Positions 51,241 through 60,378 of a DNA stretch of 64,000 nucleotides are shown piece after piece. The stretch lies in the NCBI GenBank assembly GCA_963674665.2, contig CAXXPL010000009.1:1302001-1366000 (forward strand), read 5' to 3'. Numbering within the stretch: position 1 is the first letter of the stretch; each line of letters opens with the position of its first letter. This DNA comes from G963674665 sp963674665. GTDB lineage: Bacteria; Desulfobacterota; Desulfovibrionia; Desulfovibrionales; Desulfovibrionaceae. The notes beneath the pieces were generated by a model. That model saw nothing but the letters and a program-made list of their open reading frames with translations, searched no databases and was not told the origin of the DNA. Both the position numbers and the translations under genes were made by a program.

Positions 51241-52521
51241 TCATTCCATTTCAGGCAGCTGCCCAGGCGCTTTTTCCGGGCAGATGGCCCGGACCGCGGC
51301 CAGGGCGTCCGCACCCTTGCGCATGGTGATCGAGGCCGAGGTTCCCTCGAACCGGTCCCAGAACGGGGTGTCGCTGATGATTCGTTGCCCCTGCGCGGTG
51401 AGTTGAACATGATTCTTCAGAACTTCGAACTGACTGAGTTCGAACCGTGTCCGCTCGGAGGAGCGCATCAGCCTGTCCAGGTCCTCCCCCCCTTGCTGGG
51501 TGAGTTTTATGAGGATGTGATAGAGTTTTCCCTCAAGAGATTGATCTTTCCAGACCATATCTTTCATGACCATGAAATGGATGTGTTTCACGTTTTCGCA
51601 GGACACGGGAAACAAGGGGCTCTCTACGAGCTCCGGGTGCTTCACCGCCAAGGGACCATCCGTGGCATCGTTCGAGGGGCGAAAGTGCATGTGCTCAACC
51701 TTGGTTGCGCTGATAAGTTGACCAAGGCGGCGTCCCACTGACTCGGTGTCGGCTTCGATGATTATCTCTCCTGAAAGACAAGGAAGATATACAGGTGCGG
51801 TGAACAGGATGCGCCCCTGTGAGCGAAAGGCGATGCGCTCTCCCGTGTGCTGTCGTGTGAGTAAATGAAAGGCTTCCCTACCGGAGGGGGTGAGCAGGAT
51901 GGATAGTTTCACGAATCCTGTGGACTCACTTGTTGTTAGATTATCAACGGTGTCGGACGACAGATCGAAACAAGGCGTTTCATCACCTTGCGCATTCTGG
52001 ATCGTGTCCGGGGCAGTTCCCACTGTTGCGGCAAAGGGAGTCTTTTCCGGACAGATAGTATGTGCGGCAGACAAGGCTTCTTGGAGTGAAAATTTATTGA
52101 TCATGATGAAATTCATAGAAAAGAAATCTAAAAAGGGTACGTCGCTCGGTATAATGCTCCCCTGCGCCATAATCCGGAGATATTCTTTTTTCGCGATTTT
52201 TCCATCGCATATCCAATCGATGGTTGGCGCCATCCCCAGCTGTTGCTCCAGCTTCAGATCCGCCCGGGGGTCCAATTCGATTCGGATGGACCATATTTCT
52301 CCGGAAGGATTAAACTGCTGTGAAGTTTTTTTGGGAAGGCGAGATAGCGATATATTGCTTACGGTATTCGGGGCAACGACAAAGATAGGGGCGTTTTCCA
52401 GCGCTTCTTGCACTGCAGGAGGCTGCTGTTGCTCCTGTGCACATGCGTTTGCCGAACAGGGCAGGGCGGTCAGGAGAAGGCAGATGAGGAGCGGAAACAA
52501 CACTGTGGGGGGGAATCGCAT
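51241..52521 (-). CDS. Secreted protein with three SecD-head-like repeats
   Basis: A 426-residue exported protein (signal about 1-27, LLICLLLTALPCSANACAQ). Three copies of a repeat of about 105-110 residues follow: in each, a LxxLTxxG-type strand region leads to a QGxxIxxxxF loop and ends in a helix with (A/V)RAICPEKxP or a similar SAxxICPEK. The second reads LTPSGREAFHLLTRQHTGER, which recalls the first periplasmic (P1 head) domain of SecD (substrate-side LTPEG..F..LT). The start at 52521 is chosen for GGAGG and the signal. No SecDF gene is adjacent and the role is unknown; the repeat homology is by eye. Confidence 0.6.
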   Translation of the reverse strand: MRFPPTVLFPLLICLLLTALPCSANACAQEQQQPPAVQEALENAPIFVVAPNTVSNISLSRLPKKTSQQFNPSGEIWSIRIELDPRADLKLEQQLGMAPTIDWICDGKIAKKEYLRIMAQGSIIPSDVPFLDFFSMNFIMINKFSLQEALSAAHTICPEKTPFAATVGTAPDTIQNAQGDETPCFDLSSDTVDNLTTSESTGFVKLSILLTPSGREAFHLLTRQHTGERIAFRSQGRILFTAPVYLPCLSGEIIIEADTESVGRRLGQLISATKVEHMHFRPSNDATDGPLAVKHPELVESPLFPVSCENVKHIHFMVMKDMVWKDQSLEGKLYHILIKLTQQGGEDLDRLMRSSERTRFELSQFEVLKNHVQLTAQGQRIISDTPFWDRFEGTSASITMRKGADALAAVRAICPEKAPGQLPEME

Positions 52522-53030
52522 GATGTCGGCCTCCGTGTGCAACATGATAAATTGAATCAATAGTGCAATTGGTAGTCAATTGCTTATGTGATTATTGAAA
52601 GACTGGCAAGTTGTTTGAAAAATAGGATGAATGGATAGGCTGGTAAATACCGAAGTCTGGGAAGGGGGAGCGCGAGGAAAACCTTTTTCGAACGTGGCTT
52701 TTGCCTTAGCTCAGAAATATTGGAGAGGGGGGCCTTGACTATCGCAAAGGCGCAGTCGAGGAAAATTCATGGTGACACGCCCCAAGCTTTGGAAAATGCC
52801 CCGGAGTAAGGCATTCCTATCCGTCATTCCCGCGAAAGCGGGAATCCAGCGGCGTTGCCGTCTCGAAACAGGAAAACGTCACTGGATCCCCGCGTGCGCG
52901 AGGATGACACGGGGAGGTGTCCATGAGGGGAAAAACAGTCATGGCCCTATCAGTGACACCATGTACCGCGCCTTGCGGATGGCGGCGGTATAATTGGAGG
53001 CTTTCCCCTGGCATGTTTTTCTTTTCTTGC
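52522..53030. other. Gap with dispersed repeats before the nitrogen-oxide regulatory genes
   Basis: Between divergent genes. Contains a decayed copy of the GC-rich hairpin (about 52671-52712) and a dRS3-like inverted-repeat element (52826-52915). No gene is supported; the plus-strand frame across 52769-52993 is the repeat itself. Confidence 0.5.
52826..52915. repeat. Palindromic REP/dRS3-type element
   Basis: GTCATTCCCGCGAAAGCGGG forms one hairpin and GGATCCCCGCGTGCGCGAGG the second, inverted and spaced as in the paired ATTCCC...GGGAAT elements common in proteobacteria and Neisseria (dRS3). It is a non-coding mobile-type repeat. Confidence 0.7.
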
Positions 53031-54470
53031 TCAGCGCCAGTCCATGTCGTGCTTCTTCAGCAGCTCGTAGAGATGCCCCCGTGATATGCCCGCGATCTTG
53101 GCTGCCTTGGCCACGTCGCTACCCGTGTGTTCCAGCAGCCCGCCGAGGTAGTGTCTTTCCTGCTCGTGGCGAAAGTCCTTGAGCCGGGGGTAGGAGTCGT
53201 TATCCCGCCCCCCGGAGGGAGGGGAGGGGGCGTTGTGGTCGACGCCATGGATCGTGCCGGGGAGTTCCGTGGGCATATTGTCCAGACTCTGCCGCGCTGC
53301 CTGCACCCGCACCTCCATGGGCAGGTGCGCGGCGAACAGGGTGTTTTGCCAGGCTCCGGCTGCCAGGCTGCGCTCCACCGCGTGGGAGAGCTCCCGCACG
53401 TTGCCCGGCCAGCGGTAGTTGTGCACGGTCTCCAGGAAGTCGTCGGATAGGGCCTTGCCACACACCCCGCGCCGCATGCAGTGCGTGTCCAGGAAATAGG
53501 TGATCAGGGTCTGCAGGTCCTGCATGCGCTCCCGTAATGGTGGCAGGGTTACGGTCATGCCCTTGAGCCGGTAGAGCAGGTCGCTACGGAACAGACCGAG
53601 GTGGGCCATCTCCTCGAGGTTGCGGTTAGTGGCCGCGATGAGCCGGAAGTCGCTCTCCTGTTCGTGTTTCGAGCCCACGGGGCGAAAGCGTCCTTCTTCG
53701 AGAACGCGCAAAAAGGTGCGCTGGATGCTCATGGGCAGTTCCCCCACCTCGTCCAGGAACAGGGTGCCGCCGTGAGCCTGGGCCACCAGCCCCTGGCGGT
53801 CGCGGTCCGCGCCGGTGAACGAGCCCTTGAGGTGTCCGAACAATTCGCTTTCCACCACGCTCTCGGTGAGGGCGGCACAGTCCACAATGACAAAGGGGCG
53901 GTTGGCCCTGCCGCTGTTGGTCTGGATGGCCTGGGCAAGCAACCCCTTGCCGGTGCCGGTTTCCCCGTAAAGCAGCACGTTCACCTCTGTGACGGCGGCC
54001 TTGGCGGCCAGTTCCAGGCAGGAGCGGATGGCAGGGCTGTTGCCCACAAGCCCAGTTCGGGAGAAATTCTCCCGGCCATTGCTTTGGGCGTGGGAGTTGC
54101 GGAACGCCAGGGCGTGGCGCATTGCGCGGGAAGCTTTTTCGTTGTTCAGGGGCTTGACAAGGTATGTTGCAACGCCGTGGCGCAGGGCGCTCTCGGCGTC
54201 ATCCGGGTCGGCGTGGCCGGTGATCATGATGATCTCGGGTCTGGATGGCAACTTGGACAGCTCGGGCAGGATATCGAAGCCGTTGCCGTCCGGCAGCAGA
54301 ACGTCCAGGAATATCACGTCCCAGTTCCGGTCGTCCTGGCTGTTGCGCATCAGATGGCGCGCTGAATCGAGGTCATGGGCGCAGGCCGCCACGTGCCCGG
54401 CCTGGCGCGCCACGTCACCGATGAGCATGCACACGAGCTTTTCGTCGTCAATGGTCAGTATCCGGGCCAT
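53031..54470 (-). CDS. NtrC-family sigma-54 response regulator
   Basis: A 479-residue regulator: receiver (phosphoacceptor in IFLDVLLPDGNGFDIL), AAA+ domain with Walker A GETGTGKG, a GSFTGA loop (LKGSFTGADRDRQG) for sigma-54 contact, TLFLDEVGELP, and a Fis-type helix-turn-helix (VAKAAKIAGISRGHLYELLKK). The ATG at 54470 has AAGGCGG and overlaps the kinase gene by 23 bp. It should activate the promoter at 56975-56990 for the divergent NrfH/HAO genes. Confidence 0.95.
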   Translation of the reverse strand: MARILTIDDEKLVCMLIGDVARQAGHVAACAHDLDSARHLMRNSQDDRNWDVIFLDVLLPDGNGFDILPELSKLPSRPEIIMITGHADPDDAESALRHGVATYLVKPLNNEKASRAMRHALAFRNSHAQSNGRENFSRTGLVGNSPAIRSCLELAAKAAVTEVNVLLYGETGTGKGLLAQAIQTNSGRANRPFVIVDCAALTESVVESELFGHLKGSFTGADRDRQGLVAQAHGGTLFLDEVGELPMSIQRTFLRVLEEGRFRPVGSKHEQESDFRLIAATNRNLEEMAHLGLFRSDLLYRLKGMTVTLPPLRERMQDLQTLITYFLDTHCMRRGVCGKALSDDFLETVHNYRWPGNVRELSHAVERSLAAGAWQNTLFAAHLPMEVRVQAARQSLDNMPTELPGTIHGVDHNAPSPPSGGRDNDSYPRLKDFRHEQERHYLGGLLEHTGSDVAKAAKIAGISRGHLYELLKKHDMDWR

Positions 54471-56808
54471 GTCCGCCTTGCTCCGTCTCCTTGCGCACAA
54501 CCGGGGCCAGTGAACCCCATATCTCCTCCAGTTCCGGCATCATCGCCCGGGCGCGGGCCACCTCGTCGGCCCTCAGGGCCTGCTCCATGTCCCAGGCCTT
54601 GTGGCGCAGTCTCCATGCCCCGAGCATCTCGGCAGAATTTTTCAAGGAATGTGCCAGACGTAACGCCTCCTGCTGGTTTTTTCCTGAAAAGGAGGCTTGA
54701 AGGGCGTTGAGGCGCTGGGGTGTATCTTCCATGAACTCGCGCAGCATGGTGTTGAACAGCTCTGGGGACACGCCCAGGCTGGACAAGGCGCCCACGGCGT
54801 TGAACATGGCTGTGTTGGTGGTGGGAGTGCCCGTGGAGACGGCGTCGGCCCTGCCGTGCATCACGTCGCGAACCGCCTTGCGCAGTCCGGCCGCGCCTCC
54901 GGGTATGGGCTTCGGGAGGAAGGCGTCCACCCCGGCGGCCAGGCAGAGATTTTTGTCGCGCTCCCTGGTGGAGGCGCTCATGCCGATGACAGGCAGGCTC
55001 GGGTTCCACTGGCAGCCCCCGCCATTATCCGCGCCTTGCCTGATTCGCTCCACCAGCTCGGCGCCGTTCCCGCTCCTGTTTCCGTTGCAGGGCAGGCGCA
55101 GGTCCACCAATGCCAGGTCGCAGCGCTCCCTCTCGAGGAGTTCCAGCGCCCGGGGCATGTCCTCGGCCTGAAGCACGGTGTGCCCGGCCTCTTCCAGGGC
55201 CTGGGCCGCGAACATGCGCGCAGCGGGTGTGTCCTCCACCAGGAGGATGCGCCACGATTCAGGGGATTGCGGCTCGCTGTTCAAGGGGGCGGTTTTCATG
55301 GTTGCCCCTTGCCCCCCGCACATGGTCAGGGTGAAGGTGAACACCGCGCCGGAGTCAGGTTGTGGCCGGTTTTCGGCCCAGATTTCCCCCCCCATCATCT
55401 CCACCAGCTCGCGGCAGATGGCCAGCCCCAGCCCGGTGCCTTGTATGGGCTTGTCCGCCTGTTCGACCAGTCCGGGAAATTCGGATTGTTCGAAGCGTTC
55501 GAACAGCCTGGGCAGCAGCTCGGGCCTGAGCCCCGGCCCGGTGTCCGAGACGCGGAACATCAGCCTGTGGGAGCGCCCCCGGCTATTGGTCGCATCGGAC
55601 TCGGGCAACACCTCCAGCAACACGCCGCCTTTGTCCGTGAATTTCACGGCGTTGCTCAGCAGGTTTCCCAGGATTTGGCGCAACCTGAAGCTGTCCCCCA
55701 TGAGTCGCTCCGGGATGTCCGGGTGCACCGAGCTTTCGAGGATCAGTCCCTTTTGTCCGCACTGGAACGCCACCAGATCCAGGCAGTCCTGGATGCAGTC
55801 GCGTAGTGAAAACAAGGCCGGCCGCAGGGTCAGACGTCCGGCCTCGATCTTGCTCAGGTCCAGGACGTCGTTGATGATCTCCATGAGGGCGGCGGCGGCG
55901 TGGCGCAACTGACGCAGCAGGGAGCGGGGGTGGGAGCCAAGGTGCTCGCGCTCAAGCATTTCGCTCATGCCCAGGATGGACTGCATGGGAGTGCGCATGT
56001 CGTGGCTGAGATTGGCCAGGAACAAGCCCTTGGAATGGTTGGCGCTTACGGCCTGCTCCCTGCGCTGGTTCAGCCGGAAGGTGAAGCCGCAGATGCCCAC
56101 CAGCCCCACGCCCCAGATCAGGGCGTAGGCCATGGCGTTGCGGTTCTGGGCGGCCCGTCCCAACCGTAGCAGGGGTTCGGCCGGGAAGCTCACGCTGATG
56201 CCGCCGAGGTGCGCCTTGGTCACAGCCTGTTTGTGACACTCCAGGCAGCTCTTTTCCGTGGCCAGAGGCGCCATGTAGCGGTACATGCCCGTGCGGGAGG
56301 CATTCTCTTGCCCACTGCCCGAAGCTTCCAGGTATTGGAAGCGCTCCTTTGCTCCCTGCTCAAAGGACAGCAGCGCCGTCCGCTCCCAGAGGTCGGCCCT
56401 GTTCTCGGGCCGTATGGGAGCGAGACTGGTGATGCGGAACTGGACCGCGTCCCGCATCTTGGAAATATTGGATAATTGGCGGGTCATGTAGGCGGGGTTG
56501 ACCTTGGTGAGCAGCACGCCGTTCACGGTACGCAGGTCCCGGTCCGCTCCGGTGAGGTAGGGATTCGGGGGCGTCTCCTCGGATGCAAGAATATATACGC
56601 CGCCGTGGGCCGCGTTCCAGGAGCGTGTGACAACGACCTGTTGGAAAAAGGTCCTGGCCTGCCCCCTTGCCAGGGCGGTCACGTGGAAGTCCTCACCGCG
56701 CAGGCTCCAGATGAACAGGGCCACCAGTAGGATGGTCCAGAGCGCCCCCATGATCAGGGGCGGGAGGATGGCGCGGCTGAAACGCCTCTTGAAGCACGAG
56801 CGGTTCAT
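54448..56808 (-). CDS. Hybrid histidine kinase with haem-binding Tll0287-like periplasmic domain
   Basis: A 786-residue sensor. Two membrane helices (about 15-35 and 228-248) enclose a DUF3365/Tll0287-like domain with a c-haem motif (EKSCLECHKQ at about 195). Then follow a histidine kinase core (FLANLSHDMRTPMQSILGM; N, G1 and G2 boxes in LLSNAVKFTDKGG, SDTGPGL, GTGLGLAI), a receiver (LALVDLRLP) and an HPt domain (LRLAHSLKNSAEMLGAW), giving a His-Asp-His-Asp relay to the adjacent response regulator. The haem site makes nitric oxide or redox sensing plausible, which fits the target genes. Confidence 0.93.
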   Translation of the reverse strand: MNRSCFKRRFSRAILPPLIMGALWTILLVALFIWSLRGEDFHVTALARGQARTFFQQVVVTRSWNAAHGGVYILASEETPPNPYLTGADRDLRTVNGVLLTKVNPAYMTRQLSNISKMRDAVQFRITSLAPIRPENRADLWERTALLSFEQGAKERFQYLEASGSGQENASRTGMYRYMAPLATEKSCLECHKQAVTKAHLGGISVSFPAEPLLRLGRAAQNRNAMAYALIWGVGLVGICGFTFRLNQRREQAVSANHSKGLFLANLSHDMRTPMQSILGMSEMLEREHLGSHPRSLLRQLRHAAAALMEIINDVLDLSKIEAGRLTLRPALFSLRDCIQDCLDLVAFQCGQKGLILESSVHPDIPERLMGDSFRLRQILGNLLSNAVKFTDKGGVLLEVLPESDATNSRGRSHRLMFRVSDTGPGLRPELLPRLFERFEQSEFPGLVEQADKPIQGTGLGLAICRELVEMMGGEIWAENRPQPDSGAVFTFTLTMCGGQGATMKTAPLNSEPQSPESWRILLVEDTPAARMFAAQALEEAGHTVLQAEDMPRALELLERERCDLALVDLRLPCNGNRSGNGAELVERIRQGADNGGGCQWNPSLPVIGMSASTRERDKNLCLAAGVDAFLPKPIPGGAAGLRKAVRDVMHGRADAVSTGTPTTNTAMFNAVGALSSLGVSPELFNTMLREFMEDTPQRLNALQASFSGKNQQEALRLAHSLKNSAEMLGAWRLRHKAWDMEQALRADEVARARAMMPELEEIWGSLAPVVRKETEQGGHGPDTDH

Positions 56809-56974
56809 ATTTGAATGCCGGTCTTTTTCATGTTTTTCTGACAGCTTTCAGAATTATATGACAAATATTCAGAAAAAGGTGAAGCTCTATTGCCGCGGGA
56901 TCTCCTTCTGCGCGTAACCGGTATTTAACATGCTATTATCACGAAAGATAGCGGCCATCAAAAAATGCGTGAAA

Positions 56975-56990
56975 CGGCACGGGATTTGCC
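56975..56990 (+). promoter_or_regulatory. Predicted sigma-54 promoter of the NrfH/HAO-like operon
   Basis: CGGCACGGGATTTGCC matches the -24/-12 consensus TGGCAC-N5-TTGC with the invariant GG and GC 10 bases apart; only the first base differs. It lies about 77 bp before the NrfH-like start, and the divergent two-component system encodes a sigma-54 activator. Confidence 0.75.
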
Positions 56991-57066
56991 TCTTTGTCTA
57001 CAGCCGGAGCGCGCGGGTGGTGTCTTGCGCGCTTTTCTCCAACCCTGAACCGAAAGGAGGAGCCAG

Positions 57067-57660
57067 GTGCGTTGGAAACGCCCATTCATCTACAGTCTTT
57101 TTGTCGTGTTCGGGGTGCTCATCGCCTTTCCGTTGTTCAGCATGACCTATTACACCATGGTGCGCACCTCCACGCCGCAGTTCTGCGCCAGTTGCCACGA
57201 GATCCAGCCCGCTTACGAGGCGTGGCGCACCTCGACCCACGTGAACAATGCCCAGGGCATAGTGGCCGACTGCATGGACTGCCACCTGCCCGCTCCCCAT
57301 GACACGGTGAACTTCTTCTACATGAAGACCGTGCACGGGGTGAAGGACGTGTTCATGCACTTCACCCAGGGCAGCGGGGCCTATGACCGCGCGGCCATGC
57401 GTGAGCAGGCCTACGCGAGCTTCGCGAACGATCAGTGCATGAAGTGTCATCGCAACATCTTGAACATCCCGGACAAGCGCGGCGCCATGCTGGCCCACCG
57501 CGCGGTGCTCTATCCGCGCCCGGGATACGAACGCAAGTGCACGGATTGCCACCGCGATCTGGTGCACATGGACAGGGGGCGTTTCAAGTACAAGCAATTC
57601 AGTCCGCCGTACCGGGCTCCGGGCCTGGCGCTGTGGAAGAGCAATGGGAACCGGTCATAA
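57067..57660 (+). CDS. nrfH: NrfH/NapC-type tetrahaem membrane quinol dehydrogenase
   Basis: A 197-residue membrane-anchored cytochrome starting at GTG with AAGGAGGAG upstream. One N-terminal helix (FIYSLFVVFGVLIAFPLFSMTYY) and four CXXCH motifs (CASCH, CMDCH, CMKCH, CTDCH) in NrfH spacing. It takes electrons from menaquinol and hands them to the octahaem cytochrome encoded next door. The name nrfH is used by family; the partner here is not a NrfA nitrite reductase. Confidence 0.9.
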   Translation: MRWKRPFIYSLFVVFGVLIAFPLFSMTYYTMVRTSTPQFCASCHEIQPAYEAWRTSTHVNNAQGIVADCMDCHLPAPHDTVNFFYMKTVHGVKDVFMHFTQGSGAYDRAAMREQAYASFANDQCMKCHRNILNIPDKRGAMLAHRAVLYPRPGYERKCTDCHRDLVHMDRGRFKYKQFSPPYRAPGLALWKSNGNRS

Positions 57661-57682
57661 CTTTCATACACAGGAAGGAGGC

Positions 57683-59134
57683 ATGGAGACGATGTTGCAA
57701 CGCGCTATGCTTGTCATTCTCACTTTGGCGCTGTCGCTGGGACTGGCCATCACGGCGTCGGCCCAGACCACGGGCGAGGCCCAGGACAGTGGCGTGGCGA
57801 ACGCCGCCACCCCCGCACCCAACCCGAACTTCCCGAAAATGAAGGAATTCCGCATCGAACGCAGCATGCCCCCGCAAGCCGTGGCCTGCATCGAGTGCCA
57901 CAAGAAGGAGACGCCGGGGATCTTCGGGGACTGGGCCGCCAGTCGCCACGCCCAGGCCAACATCACCTGCCTTGACTGCCACCAGGCCGAGGAGCACGAC
58001 AAGGATGTGAGCCAGGCCCACTATCAATACTATGAACGTGGCGACCTGCCCATGGGCACCCAGGAGTACAAGATCCCGGTGGCCGCCGTGGTCACGCCCA
58101 AGGACTGCTCACGCTGCCATCCCGACGAGGTGACCCAGTACAGCCGCAGCAAGCACGCCAACACCCTGGAACTGATCTGGAAGATCGACCCCTGGCTGAA
58201 CAAGGGCATGAACTCGGACAACGAGCGCAAGGCCGGCTGCTACGCCTGCCACGGCACCATCCTCGAGGTGGACGACAAGGGCAACCTCACCTCCGCCACC
58301 TGGCCCAACGTGGGAGTGGGGCGCCTGAACATGGACGGCAGCCTGGGCAGCTGCACCAGCTGCCATACCCGCCACCGCTTCTCCGTCATGGAGGCGCGCA
58401 AGCCCGAGGCATGCGGCCAGTGCCATCTGGGGCCTGACCACCCGCAGATCGAGATATTCATGGAGTCCAAGCACGGCGACATCTACACCGCCTTCGGCGA
58501 CCAGTACAACTGGGATTCCGCGCCCGGCGCCTGGACTCCGGGCGTTGACTACCGCGCCCCCACCTGTGCCGGTTGCCACATGTCAGGCGCGGGCAAGGTG
58601 ATGACCTCCCATGACGTCACCGAACGCCTGTCCTGGGAGCTGCAGGCGCCCAAGACCGTGCGCCCCAGCGACTTCCCGGCCTTCCCGGCCAAGACCAACT
58701 GGGAGACCGAGCGCGGCAAGATGCAGGCCATCTGCTCCCAGTGCCATGGCAAGAGCTGGATCATGGACCATTATGAGAACATGGACACAGCCGTGAAGGA
58801 ATACAACGAGGTGTATTTCGACCCGGCAAAGAAGATGCTCGACGACCTGTATGAAAAGGGCCTGCTGAGCAAGGAGAAGTTCTTTGACGAGCACCTGGAG
58901 GTGCGGTTCTACGAGCTCTGGCACCACGAGGGGCGCCGTGCGCGTATGGGCGCGGCCATGATGGCGCCGGACTACTCCTGGTGGCATGGCTTCTACGAGT
59001 GCAAGCACCGCTACAACGGGTACATGGAAGAGGCCAGACACCTTATCGACACCGGTGAAAAGGCCTACATCTACCCCGACTTCCCCAACGCCACGGGCAA
59101 CACCACAAAGCCGCCCGAGCTGTTTGGAAAGTAG
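57683..59134 (+). CDS. Octahaem HAO-like cytochrome (reductive hydroxylamine/nitrite reductase type)
   Basis: A 483-residue exported protein (signal about 1-28, ITASAQ). I count eight CXXCH motifs (CIECH, CLDCH, CSRCH, CYACH, CTSCH, CGQCH, CAGCH, CSQCH) and the HAO-type segment MAPDYSWWHGFYECK; NrfA proteins have five haems and often CXXCK, so this is not NrfA. It resembles the reductive HAO-like proteins that work with a NapC/NrfH partner in Epsilonproteobacteria, which turn nitrite or hydroxylamine into ammonium. The start at 57683 follows AGGAAGGAGG; 57692 is an alternative. Substrate is inferred. Confidence 0.9.
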   Translation: METMLQRAMLVILTLALSLGLAITASAQTTGEAQDSGVANAATPAPNPNFPKMKEFRIERSMPPQAVACIECHKKETPGIFGDWAASRHAQANITCLDCHQAEEHDKDVSQAHYQYYERGDLPMGTQEYKIPVAAVVTPKDCSRCHPDEVTQYSRSKHANTLELIWKIDPWLNKGMNSDNERKAGCYACHGTILEVDDKGNLTSATWPNVGVGRLNMDGSLGSCTSCHTRHRFSVMEARKPEACGQCHLGPDHPQIEIFMESKHGDIYTAFGDQYNWDSAPGAWTPGVDYRAPTCAGCHMSGAGKVMTSHDVTERLSWELQAPKTVRPSDFPAFPAKTNWETERGKMQAICSQCHGKSWIMDHYENMDTAVKEYNEVYFDPAKKMLDDLYEKGLLSKEKFFDEHLEVRFYELWHHEGRRARMGAAMMAPDYSWWHGFYECKHRYNGYMEEARHLIDTGEKAYIYPDFPNATGNTTKPPELFGK

Positions 59135-59159
59135 AGAGAAGAAGTGAAGAATACGTAGT

Positions 59160-59200
59160 GCGAGGGGGAAACCCTTTAGGAAAAGGGTTCTCCCCCTCGC
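59160..59200 (+). terminator. GC-rich hairpin of the dispersed family, copy 10
   Basis: Arms GCGAGGGGGAAACCCTTT and AAAAGGGTTCTCCCCCTCGC followed by GCTCCCCCTTCCCAAACC. It lies 25 bp past the HAO-like stop. Confidence 0.75.
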
Positions 59201-59271
59201 GCTCCCCCTTCCCAAACCTCCAATATCAATCCGCGCTTGACTCCTGGGCTGCACAGGGCACACTCCTGTCC

Positions 59272-59892
59272 ATGGAAAACACATCCAGGAGCGGCTCCCC
59301 CATCAGAGGCAAGGATTTCCCCCCGGTCTGGGCGGCGTTCCCCATTGCCGCGTTGTACTGCGGCGAGGGGTGGATCAGCGGCTTGCTGCGTCACACGGTG
59401 AACGGAGTTGTCCGCATTGTCTGGGGGCGCAACAGCATGGTGCGCGCCAAACTGCGCATGACCTGCGTGACGCGCAGGGTGGTGGGGTATCTGGCGGGCG
59501 CGCGCCCCGGCGGTGGCGAGGCGCCGGAGGATGCGGCGGCCCGTGAGCTTGCCCGGGCCCTGGAAGAGTTCGAGGATGGGCAACTCGCCCCTGTCTGGAG
59601 CTTGGAGGGCAAGCTGCAGCTTTTCCACCGCCACCCCCCGAATCCCGAAGGCGCATTGCGGGCCTATGAGCAGGCCGCCATGCGGCTTGGCAATTCCCCG
59701 TACCTCGCGGCCCTGGCCAAGCCGGAGCATGTGTTTTTTGGCGCGGCCATGTGCGCAACGCTGCTGCGCAACGCGCCCAAAGCCAGGGATTATTTCCAGC
59801 GGTATAAGGAGTATGTGGCCCTTCATCCGAAAAAGAGCTGGGGCAGGGAGGCTGAGGAGGATCTGGAGAAAAGGATCCTGCGATTGAGTTGA
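59272..59892 (+). CDS. Uncharacterised helical protein
   Basis: A 206-residue protein. The N-terminal 45 residues include a short hydrophobic stretch (WAAFPIAALYCGEGWISGLL) that could be a weak membrane segment. The C-terminal half has TPR-like features (EGALRAYEQAAMRLGNSPYL, LLRNAPKARDYFQRYKEYV). It follows the HAO gene with a family hairpin between, so it is probably a separate unit. Ribosome site is poor and the start uncertain. Function unknown. Confidence 0.6.
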   Translation: MENTSRSGSPIRGKDFPPVWAAFPIAALYCGEGWISGLLRHTVNGVVRIVWGRNSMVRAKLRMTCVTRRVVGYLAGARPGGGEAPEDAAARELARALEEFEDGQLAPVWSLEGKLQLFHRHPPNPEGALRAYEQAAMRLGNSPYLAALAKPEHVFFGAAMCATLLRNAPKARDYFQRYKEYVALHPKKSWGREAEEDLEKRILRLS

Positions 59893-59934
59893 ATGAGGGT
59901 GTGTTAACTTTGAAAAATTGACTGCTTCGCAACA

Positions 59935-60378
59935 TCAGTAAATGGCCTTGATCTCCTCGAACACGAAGGTGCTGCGCGTGGTGCTCACACCGGGTACCTT
60001 GGCCAGCTCCCGCATCACGACATCGGAGTAGTGCTGCATGTCCCGGGCAACGATCTCGAGCATGAGGTCGATGTCGCCGGACACGGCATACACGGCGACC
60101 ACGCCGTCGATTTCGGCCAGTTCCCTGGCCAGGGTATGCCACTTCACACCCACATCCCTGACAACGCCGCAAAAGGCGCGCACAGTGAGCCCCATTTTCA
60201 GGCGATCCGTCATGGCGCGGTACCCCGTGATGACGCCATCCCTCTCGAGCCTCGCTATGCGACGCGAACAGCTGGAATGCGATAGATTCACACGCTCCGC
60301 TATTTCGACATTGGTGAGTTTCGCGTTTTCCTGCAACGCCGCAATGATCAGTTTGTCCTGCGCGTCGATTTTTGCCAT
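59935..60378 (-). CDS. Lrp/AsnC-family transcriptional regulator
   Basis: A 147-residue regulator with an N-terminal helix-turn-helix (NVEIAERVNLSHSSCSRRIARLERDGVI) and a C-terminal RAM ligand domain (EIDGVVAVYAVSGDIDLMLEIVA). These proteins form octamers and sense amino acids or related ligands. The start at 60378 has AAAGGA at a suitable distance. Divergent from the GNAT gene at 60593, which it may regulate through the AT-rich region between them. Confidence 0.93.
   Translation of the reverse strand: MAKIDAQDKLIIAALQENAKLTNVEIAERVNLSHSSCSRRIARLERDGVITGYRAMTDRLKMGLTVRAFCGVVRDVGVKWHTLARELAEIDGVVAVYAVSGDIDLMLEIVARDMQHYSDVVMRELAKVPGVSTTRSTFVFEEIKAIY

Noticed and set aside
52769..52993. Plus-strand frame of 74 codons
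   Set aside because: It is the dRS3-type repeat read in frame.
57683..59134. NrfA nitrite reductase
   Set aside because: The protein has eight CXXCH motifs and HAO-type segments; NrfA would have five haems.
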